From NCBI RefSeq assembly GCF_051401765.1, contig NW_027480422.1, positions 18,060,001 through 18,124,000 on the forward strand: a DNA stretch of 64,000 nucleotides, read 5' to 3'. The notes beneath the pieces are model-generated. The model searched no databases. It saw only the letters and a program-made list of their open reading frames with translations, and was not told the origin of the DNA. Both the position numbers and the translations under genes were made by a program. This document shows, in pieces, positions 50,501-61,300 of the stretch. Position 1 is the stretch's first letter; every line of letters begins with the position of its first letter. The stretch comes from Calliopsis andreniformis. Taxonomy: Eukaryota; Arthropoda; Insecta; Hymenoptera; Andrenidae.

Positions 50501-52480
50501 AACAGGAATAACTGCAACCAGTGTGAAAGTAATGGTCATTTCTACGTTCCGAGCAACCTAGGTTTCGCACTATGGCGTTGCTCCACCACATCGAATAGTT
50601 GGGGCCTTAGAAGTCAATGCCAGAAGCATAAAACACAATATAAATACAACCGTTTTTCCATTGTATAAAATGAATAATTGCAACCATTGTGAAAGTGATG
50701 GTCATTTCTACTTTCTGGGCAACCTAGGTTTCACTCTAGGGCGTTTCTCCACCACATCGAATTGCTACTGCCTTAGAAGTCAACGTCTGGAGCATTAAAT
50801 ATAATATAAATACAACAGTTTTTCAATCGTATAACACGAATAATTGCAACCAGTGTGAAAGACATGGTCATTTCTACGTTCCGGGCAACCTAGGCTTCAC
50901 CCTAGGGCGTTGCTCCAACACATCGAATAGCTACGGCCTTAGAAGTCAACGCCATAACTATAAAAAACAATATAAATAAAACAGTTTTTCCATTGTATAA
51001 CAGGAATAATTGCAACCAGTGTGAAAGTGATGGTCATTTCTACGTTCCGGGCAACCTAGGCTTCACTCTAGGGCGTTGCTCCACCACATCGGATAGCTGC
51101 GGCCTTAGAAGTAAACGCGAGAAGCATAAAATACAATATAAATACAACAGTTTTACAATCGTATAACAGGAATAATTGCAAACAGTGTGAAAGATATGGT
51201 CATTTCTACGTTGCTGGCATCCTAGGTTTCACTCTAGGGCATTGCTCCACCACATCGAATAGCTACGGCCTTAGAAGTCAACGCCATAACTATAAAGAAC
51301 AATATAAATACAACAGTTTTTCCATTGTATAAAATGAACAATTGCAACCAGTGTGAAAGACATGGTCATTTCTACGTTCCGGGCAACCTAGGCTTCACTC
51401 TAGGGCGTTGCTCCAACACATCGAATAGCTACGGCCTTAGGAGTCAACGCCAGAGGCATAAAATACAAAATAAATACAACAGTTTTTCCATCGTATAACA
51501 AGAATAATTGCAACCATTGTGAAAGTGATGGTCATTTCTACATTCCGGGCAGCCTAGGCTTCACTCTATGGCGTTGCTCCAACACATCGAATAGCTACGG
51601 CCTTAGGAGTCAACGCGAGAGGCATAAAATACAAAATAAATACAACAGTTTTTCCATCGTATAACAAGAATAATTGCAACCATTGTGAAAGTGATGGTCA
51701 TTTCTACATTCCGGGCAACGTGGGCTTCTCTCTGGGGCGTTTCTCCACCACATCGAATAACTACGGCACTAGAAGTCAACGCCTGAAGCATAAAATATAA
51801 TATAAATGCTACAGTTTTTCCATCGTATAACAAGAATAATTGCAACCAGTGTGAAAGTGATGGTCATTTCTACGTTCCGGGCAACCTAGGCTTCACTCTA
51901 GGGCGTTGTTCGTCCAGATCGAATAGCTAGGGCCTAAGAAGTCTACACCAGAAACATAAAATACAACATAAATACAACAGTTTTTCCATCGTATAACAGG
52001 AATAATTGCAACCAGTGTGAAAGTGATGGTCATTTCTACGTTCCGGGCAACCTAGGCTTCAGTCTAGGGCATGGTTCCCCCACATCGAATAATTAGGGCC
52101 TAAGAAGCCTACGACAGAAGCATAAAGTACAATATAAATACCACAGTATTTCCATCGTATAACAGGAATAATTGCAACCAGAGTGAAGGTGATGGTCATT
52201 TCTAAGTTCCGGGCAACCTAGGCTTCACTCGAGGGCGTTGCTCCACCACATCGAATAGCTACGGCCCTAGAAGACAACGCCATAACTATAAAATACAATA
52301 TAAATACAACAGTCTTTCCATCGTATAAAACGAATAATTGCAACCAGTCTGATAGTTATGGTCATTTCTACGTTCCGGGCAACCTAGGCTTCACCCTAGG
52401 GCGTCGCTCCACCAGATCGAATAGTTAGGGCCTAAGAAGTCAATGCCAGAAGCATAAAATACGTTTTATGTACAACAGTT
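44526..52480 (+). repeat. Mosaic satellite zone with 2-, 8-, 10- and 24-monomer duplications
   Basis: 46501 onward recurs at 48161 (offset 1,660). From about 47030 the match shifts to offset 1,328, because a 332-bp dimer (46750-47081) is tandemly repeated at 47082-47413 in the left copy only. The 47619-47861 region recurs at 51603-51845 (offset 3,984). A block with AAGTCTACACCAGAAACAT appears near 45800, 47960, 49120 and 51940. These nested offsets give a readable order of events: the larger duplication first, then gain or loss of the dimer in one copy. Confidence 0.75.
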
Positions 52481-53460
52481 TTTCCATCGTATAACAGGAA
52501 TAATTACAACCAGTGTGAAAGTAACGGCCATTTCTACGTTCCGGGCATCCTAGACTTAACACTGAGGCATTGCTCCACCAGATCGAATACATAGGGCCTT
52601 AGAAGTCAATGCCAGAAGCATAAAGTACATTAAAAATCCAACAGTCTCCATCGTATAACAGGAATAATTGCCACCAGTGTGAAAGTGATGGTCATTTCTG
52701 CATTCCGGGCAACCTAGGCTTCACACTAGGGCGTTGCTCCTCCAGATAGAATAGTTAGGGCCCAGGAAGTCAACGCCAGAAGCATAAAATACAATATAAA
52801 TACAACAGTTTTTCCCTTGTATAACAGGAATAATTGCAACCAGTGTGACAGGTATGATCATTTCTACGTTCCTGGCAACCTAGGCTTCACTCTAAGGCGT
52901 TTCTCCACCACATCGAATAGCTACGGCCTTAGAAGTCAACGCCTGAAGCATAAAATATAATATAAGTACAACAGTTCTTCCATCGTATAACAGGAATAAT
53001 TGCAACCAGTGTGAAAGACATGGTCATTTCTACGTTCCCGGCAACCTAGGCTTCACTCTAGGGCGTTGCTCCACCACTTCGAATAGCTACGGCCTTAGGA
53101 GTCAACGCCAGCGGCATAAAATACAAAATAAATACAACAGTCTCTCCATCGTATAACAAGAATGATTGCAACCAGTGTGAAAGTGATGGTCATTTCTACA
53201 TTCCGGGCAACCTAGGCTACACTCTAGGGCGTTGCTCCACCAGATCGAATAGTTAGGGCCTAAGAAGTCAACGCCAAAAGCATAAAATACAATATAAACA
53301 CAACAGTTTTTCCCTTGTATAACAGAAATAATTGCAACCAGTGTGAAAGATATGGTCATTTCTACGTTGCGGGCATCCTAGGCTTCACTCTAGGGCATTG
53401 CTCCACCACATCGAATAGCTACGGCCTTAGAAGTCAACGCCATAACTATAAAATACAATA

Positions 53461-55390
53461 TAAATGCAACAGTTTTTCCCTTGTATAACAGGAATAATTG
53501 CAACCAGTGTGAAAGCTATGGTCATTTCTACGTTCCGGGCAACCTAGGCTACACTCTAGGGCGTGGCTCCACCACATCGAATAGCTAGGGCCTTAGAAGT
53601 CAATGCCAGAAGCATAAAATGCCATATAAATACAACAGTTGTTCCACTGTATAATATACATAATTGCAAACAGTGTGGAAGTAATGGTCATTTCTACGTT
53701 CCGGGCAACCTAGGCTTCACACTAGGGCGTTGCTCAACCACATCGAATAGCTACGGCCCTAGAAGACAGCGCCATAACTATAAAATACAATATAAATACA
53801 ACATTCTATCCATCGTATAAAACGAATAATTGCAACCAGTCTGATAGTTATGGTCATTTCTACGTCCCGGGCAACCTAGGCTTCACCCTAGGTCGTTGCT
53901 CCACCAGATCGAATAGTTAGGGCCTAAGAAGTCAATGCCAGAAGCATAAAATACGATATATGTACAACAGTTTTTCCATCGCATAATATGTGTAATTGCA
54001 ACCAGTGTGAAAGTAACGGCCATTTCTACGTTCAGGGAATCCTAGACCTAACACTGAGACATTGCTCCACCAGATCGAATACATAGGGCCTTAGAAGTCA
54101 ACGCCAGAAGCATAAAGTACATTAAAAATCCAACAGTTTGTCCATCGTATAACAGGAATAATTGCAACCAGTGTGAAAGTGATGGTCATTTCTACATTCC
54201 GGGCAACCTAGGCTTCACTCTCGGGCGTTGCTCCTCCGGATAGAATAGTTAGGGCCCAGGAAGTCAACTTCTGAAGCATAAAATATAATATAAATACAAC
54301 AGTTCTTCCATCGTATAACAGGAATAATTGCAACCAGTGTGAAAGACATGGTCATTTCTACTTTCCGGGCAACCTAGGCTTCACCCTAGGGCGTTTCTCC
54401 ACCACATCGAATAGCTACGGTCTTAGGAGTCAACGCCAGAGGCTTAAAATACAAAATAAATAAAACAGTTTTTCCATCGTATAACAAGAATAATTGCAAC
54501 CAGTTTGAAAGCGATGGTCATTTCTACATTCCGGGCAACCTAGGCTTCACTGTCGGGCCATGCTCCATCAGATCGAATAGTTAGTGCCTAAGAAGTCAAC
54601 GCCAGAAGCATAAAATACAATATAAATGCAACAGTTTTTCCCTTGTATAACAGGTATAATTGCAACCAGTGTGAAAGCTATGGTCATTTCTACGTTCCGG
54701 GCAACCTAGGCTACACTCTAGGGCGTGGCTCCACCACATCGAATAGCTAGGGCCTTAGAAGTCAATGCCAGAAGCATAAAATGCCATATAAATACAACAG
54801 TTGTTCCACTGTATAATATACATAATTGAAAACAGTGTGGAAGTAATGGTCATTTCTACGTGCCGGGCAACCTAGGCTTCACACTAGGGCGTTGCTCAAC
54901 CACATCGAATAGCTACGGCCCTAGAAGACAGCGCCATAACTATAAAATGCAATATAAATACAACATTCTATCCATCGTATAAAACGAATAATTGCAACCA
55001 GTCTGATAGTTATGGTCATTTCTACGTTCCGGGCAACCTAGGCTTCACCCTAGGTCGTTGCTCCACCAGATCGAATAGTTAGGGCCTAAGACGTCAATGC
55101 CAGAAGCATAAAATACGATATATGTACAACAGTTTTTCCATCGCATAATATGTGTAATTGCAACCAGTGTGAAAGTAACGGCCATTTCTACGTTCAGGGA
55201 ATCCTAGACCTAACACTGAGACATTGCTCCACCAGATCGAATACATAGGGCCTTAGAAGTCAACGCCAGAAGCATAAAGTACATTAAAAATCCAACAGTT
55301 TGTCCATCGTATAACAGGAATAATTGCAACCAGTGTGAAAGTGATGGTCATTTCTACATTGCGGGCAACCTAGGCTTCACTCTCGGGCGT
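53461..55390 (+). repeat. Duplicated satellite block, 1,162-bp (7-monomer) offset
   Basis: 53461-54227 recurs at 54623-55390. Shared rare variants are GGGCGTGGCTCCACC, AATGCCATATAAATACAAC, CACTGTATAATATACATAA and AACATTCTATCCATCG. About 395 bp of unrelated monomers lie between the two copies. Base differences are more frequent than in the left-hand blocks, which suggests an older event. Confidence 0.78.
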
Positions 55391-58300
55391 TCCTTCCCCA
55401 GATCAAATAGTTAGGGCCTTAGAAGTCAACGCACGACGCATAAAATACAATAAAAATACGACAGTTTTTCCATCGTACAAGAGGAATAATTACAACCAGA
55501 GTGAAGGTGGTGGACATTTCTACGTTCCGGGCAACCTACGATTCACACTAGGGCGTTGCTCCACCAGATCGAATAGTTAGGGCCCAAGAAGTCAACGCCC
55601 GAAGCATTAAATACAAAATTAATAGAACTGTTTTTCCATTGCATGAAACGAATAATTCCAACCAGTGTGAAAGTTATGGTCATATCTACGTTCCCTGCAA
55701 CCTTGGCTTCACTCTAGGGCGTTGCTCCACCAGATCGAATAGCTACGGCCTTAGAAGTCAACACCAGAAGCATAAAAAGCAATATAAATACAACAGCTTT
55801 TTCCATCGTATTAAATGAATAATTGCAACCAGTGCGAAAGTAATGGTCATATCTACGTTCCGGGCAACCTAGGCTTGACACTATGGCGTTGCTCCACCAG
55901 ATCGAATAGTCGGGGCCTTGGCAGTCAACGCCCGAAGCATTAAATACAAAATTAATAGAACAGTTTTTCCATTGCATGAAACTAATAATTGCAACCAGTG
56001 TGAAAGTAATGGTCATTTCTACGTTCCGGGCTTCACTCTAGGGCGTTCCTCCACCAGATCAAATAGTTAGGGCCTTAGAAGTCAACGCCCGACGCATAAA
56101 ATACAATAAAAATACGACAGTTTTTCCATCGTACAAGAGGAATAATTACAACCAGAGTGAAGGTGATGGACATTTCTACGTTCCGGGCAACCTAGGATTC
56201 ACGCTAGGGCGTTGCTCCACCAGATGGAATAGTTAGGGCCTTAGAAGTCAACCCCCGAAGCATAAATCACAATATAAATACAACAGTTCTTCCATCGTAT
56301 AACAGGTATAATTGCAAACAGTGTGAAAGTGATGGTCATTTCTACGTTCCTGGCAACCTACGCTTCAGTCTAGGGCGTTGGTCCACCAGATCCAATAGTG
56401 AGGGCCTTAGAAGTCAACGCCCGAAGCATAAAATACAAAATTAATAGAACAGCTTTTCCATTGTATAAAATGAATAATTGCAACCAGTGTGAAAGTTATG
56501 GTCATTTCTACGGACGTGCAACCTAGGTTTTGCTCCAGGGCGTTGTTCCACCACATCGAATAATTAGGGCCTTAGAAGTCAACGCCAGAAGCATAAAATA
56601 CAGTTTAAATACAACAGCTTTTCCATCGTATAAAACGGATAATTGCATCCAGTGTGAAAGTTATGGTCAGTTCTACGTTTCGTGCAACCTAGGCTTCACT
56701 CTAGGGCGTTGCTCCAGCACATCGGATAGCTACGGCCTTAGAAGTCAACGCCAGAAGCACCAAATACAAAATAAATACAACAGTTTTTGCATCGTATAAA
56801 ACGTATAATTGCAACCAGTGTGAAAGTAATGGTCATTTATACGTTCCGGGTAACCTAGGCTTCTTTCTAGGGCGTTGGACCACCAGATTCAATGATTAGG
56901 GCCTTAGAAGTCAACGCCCGTAGAATAAAATACAAAATAAATAGAACAGTTTTTCCATTGTATAGAACGAATAATTGCAGCCAGTGAGAAAGTTATGGTC
57001 ATTTCTACGTACCGGGCAATCTAGGCTTCACTCTAGGGCGTTGCTCCACCAGACCGAATAGTTAGGGCCTAAGAAGTCAACGCCAGAAGAATGAAATACA
57101 GTATAAATACAACAGGTTTTCCTTCGTATAGCATGAATAATTGCAACCAGCGTGAAAGTAATGGTCATTTATGCGTTCCTGGCAACCTACGCTTCCGTCT
57201 AGGGCGTTGGTCCACCAGATCCAATAGTGAGGGCCTTAGAAGTCAACGCCCGAAGCATAAAATACAAAATTAATAGAACAGCTTTTCCATTGTGTAAAAT
57301 GAATAATTGCAACCAGTGTGAAAGTTATGGTCATTTCTACGGACGTGCAACCTAGGTTTTGCTCCAGGGCGTTGCTCCACCACATCGAATAATTAGGGCC
57401 TTAGAAGTCAACGCCAGAAGCATAAAATACAGTTTAAATACAACAGTTTTTCCTTCGTATAAAACGAATAATTGCAACCAGTATGAAAGTTATGGTCATA
57501 TCTACGTTCCGGGCAATCTAGGCTTGAATCTAGGGCGTTGCTCCAGCACATCGAATAGCTACGGCCTTAGAAGTCAACGCCAGAAGCATAAAATACAATA
57601 AAAATCCAACAGTTTTCCATCGTATAACAGGAATAATTCCAAACAGTGTGAAGGTAATGGTCATTTCTACGCTCCCGTCAACCTAGGCTTCACTCTAGGG
57701 CGTTGCTACACCACATGGAATAGTTAGGGCCTTAAAAGTCAACGCCAGAAGCATAAAATACAATATAAATACAACAGTTTTTCCATCGTATAACGGGAAT
57801 AATTACAACCAGTGTGAAAGTGATGGTCATTTCCACGTTCCGGGCCACCTAGACTTCACTCTAGGGCGTTGATCCACCAGATCCAATAGTTAGGGCCTAC
57901 GAAGTCAACGCCAGAAGCACCAAATACAAAATAAATACAACAGTTTTTCCATCGTATAAAACGAATAATTGCAACCAGTGTGAAAGTAATGGTCATATCT
58001 ACGTTCCGGGCAATCTAGGCTTGAATCTAGGGCGTTGCTCCACCATATCGAAGAGGTAGGGCCATAGAAGTCAATGCCCGAAGCATAAAATACGTTAAAG
58101 ATATAACAGTATTTCCATCGTATAACAGGAGTAATTGCAACCAGTATGAAAGTTATGGTCATTTCAACGTACGGGGCAACCTAGGCTTCACTCGAGGGCG
58201 TTGCTCCACCAGATCGAAGAGGTAGGGCCATAGAAGTCAATGCCCGAAGCATAAAATACGTTAAAAGTATAACAGTTTTTCCATCGTATAACAGGAGTAA

Positions 58301-61300
58301 TTGCAACAAGTGTGAAAGTGATGGTCATTTCTACGTTCCGGGCAACCTAGGCTTCACCATGGGTCGTTGCTCCACCAGACCGAATAGTTAGGGATTTAGA
58401 AGTCAACGCCAGAAGAATAAAATACAATATAAATACAACAGTTTTTCCATCGTATAACAGGAATAATTGCAACCAGTGTGAATGATATGGTCTTGTCTAT
58501 GTTCCGGGCAACCTAGGCTTCACTCTAGTGCGTTGCTTGTCCAGATCGAATAGTTAGTGCCTTAGAAGTCAACGCCCGAAGCATAAAATAGAAAATATAT
58601 AGAACAGTTTTTCCATTGTATAAAACGAATAATTGCAACCAGTGTGAAAGTTATGGTCATTTCTACGTTCCGGGCAACTTAGGCTTCACTCTAGGTCGTT
58701 GCTACACCACATCGAATTGTTAGGGATTGTGAAGTCAAGGCCAGACGCATAAAATACAAAATAAATCCAACAGTTTTTCCATCGTATAAAACGAATAATT
58801 GCAACCAGTGTGAAAGTAATGGTCATATCTACGTTCCGGGCAATCTAGGCTTCATTCTAGGGCGTTGGTCCACCAGATCCAATAGCTGGGGCCTACGAAG
58901 TCAACGCCAGAAGCACCAAATACAAAATAAATACAACAGTTTTTGAATCGTATAAAACGTATAATTGCAACCAGTGTGAAAGTGATGGTCATTTCTACGT
59001 TCCGAGCAACCTAGGCTTCACTCTAGGGCGTTGCTCCACCAGACCGAATAGTTAGGGCCTAAGAAGTCAACGCCAGAAGCCTGAAATACAGTATAAATAC
59101 AACAGGTTTTCCTTCGTATAGCATGAATAATTGCAACCAGCGTGAAAGTAATGGTCATTTCTGCGCTCCTGGTAACCTACGCTTCAGTCTAGGGCGTTGG
59201 TCCACCAGATCCAATAGTGAGGGCCTTAGAAGTCAACGCCCGAAGCATAAAATACAAAATTAATAGAACAGCTTTTCCATTGTATAAAATGAATAATTGC
59301 AACCAGTGTGAAAGTTATGGTCATTTCTACTGACGTGCAACCTAGGTTTTGCTCCAGGGCGTTGCTCCACCACATCGAATAGTTAGGGCCTTAAAAGTGA
59401 ATGCCAGGAGAATAAAATACAATATCAGAACAACAGTTTTACCATCGTATAAAATGAATAATTGCAAGCAGTGTGAAAGTAATGGTCATTTCAACCTTCC
59501 GGGCAACCTAGGCATCACTCTAGGGCGTTGGTCCACCGGATCCAATAGTTGGGGCCTAAGAAGTCCACGCGAGAAGCACGAAATAGAAAATAAATACAAC
59601 AGTCCTTCCATCGTAAAAAACGAATAATTGCAACCAGTGCGAAAGTAATGGTCATTTCTACGGCCCGGGCAACTTAGGCTTCACTCTATGGCGTTGCTCC
59701 ACCAGATCGAATAGGTAGGGCCATAGAGGTCAATGCCCGAAGAAAAGAATACAATATAAATACAACAGCTTTTCCATCGTATAAAATGAATAATTGCAAA
59801 CAGTGTGAATGTAATGGTCATTTCTACGGCTCGGGCAACTGAGGCTTCACTCTATGGCGTTGTTCCATCAGATCGAATAGCTACGGCCTTAGAAGTCAAC
59901 GCCAGAAGCATAAAATACAATATAAATACAACAGTTTTTCCATCGTATAAAATGAATAATTGCAAACATTGTGAATGTAACGGTCATTTCTACGATCCGG
60001 GCAACCTTGGCTTCACTCTAGGGCGTTGCTCCACCAGATCGAATAGTTAGGGCGTTAGAAGTCAACGCCAGATGCATAAAATACCATATAAATACTACAG
60101 TTTTTCCATCGTATAACAGGAATAATTGCAAACAGTGTGAAAGTGATGGTCATTTCTACGTTCCGGGCGACCTAGGCTACACTCTAGGCCGTTGCTCCAC
60201 CAGATCGAATAGCTAGGCCCTTAGAAGTCGACGCCGGAAGCATAAAATACAAAATTAATAGAACAGTTTTTCCATTGTATAAAACGAATGATTGCAACCA
60301 GAGTGAAACTTATGGTCATTTATACGTTCCGTGCAACTCAGGCTGCACTCTAGGGCATTGCTCCACCACAGCGATTAGCTACGGCCACAGAAGTCAACGC
60401 CAGAACCATAAAATACAATATAAATACAACAGTTTTTCTATCGTATACAATTAATGATTGCAAACATTGTGAAAGTAACGATCATTTCTACGTTCCGGGC
60501 AACCTGGGCCTCACTCTAGGGCGATGCTCCACCAAATAGAATACCTGGGGTCTTAGAATTCAACGCCAGAAGAATAAAATACAACATAAGTACAACAGTT
60601 TTTCCATCGTATAGAATGAATAATTACAAACAGTGTGAAAGTAATGGTCATTTCTTTACGTTCCGGGCAATCTAGGCTTCTCTCTAGGGCGTTGCTCCAC
60701 CAGATCGAATAGTTAGGGCCTTAGAAGTCAATGCCAGAAGCATAAAATGCCATATAAATACAACAGTTTTTCCACTGTATGATATGAATAATTGCAAACA
60801 GTGTGGAAGTAATGGTCATTTCTACGATCGGGGCAACCTAGGCTTCACTCTAGGGCGTTGCGCAACCACATCGAATAGCTACGGCCCTAGAAGACAACGC
60901 CATAACTATAAAATACAATATAAATAGAACAGTCTTTCCATCGTGTAAAACGAATAATTGCAACCAGTGTGAAAGATATGGTCATTTCTACGATACTGGC
61001 AACCTAGGCTGCACTCTACGGCGTCGTTCCACCACATCGAATAGCTGCGGCCTTAGAAGTCAACGCCAGAAGCATAAAATAGAATATAAATAAAACAGTT
61101 TTTCTATCCTATAACAGGATTAATTGCAACCAGTGTGAAAGTGATGGTCATTTCTACGTTCCGGGCAACCTAGGCTTCACCCTAGGGCGTTGTTCCACCA
61201 GATCGAATAGTTAGGGCCTAAGAAGTCAATGCCAGAAGCATAAAATACATTAAAAATCCAACAGTCTCCATCGTATAACAGGAATAATTGCCACCAGTGT

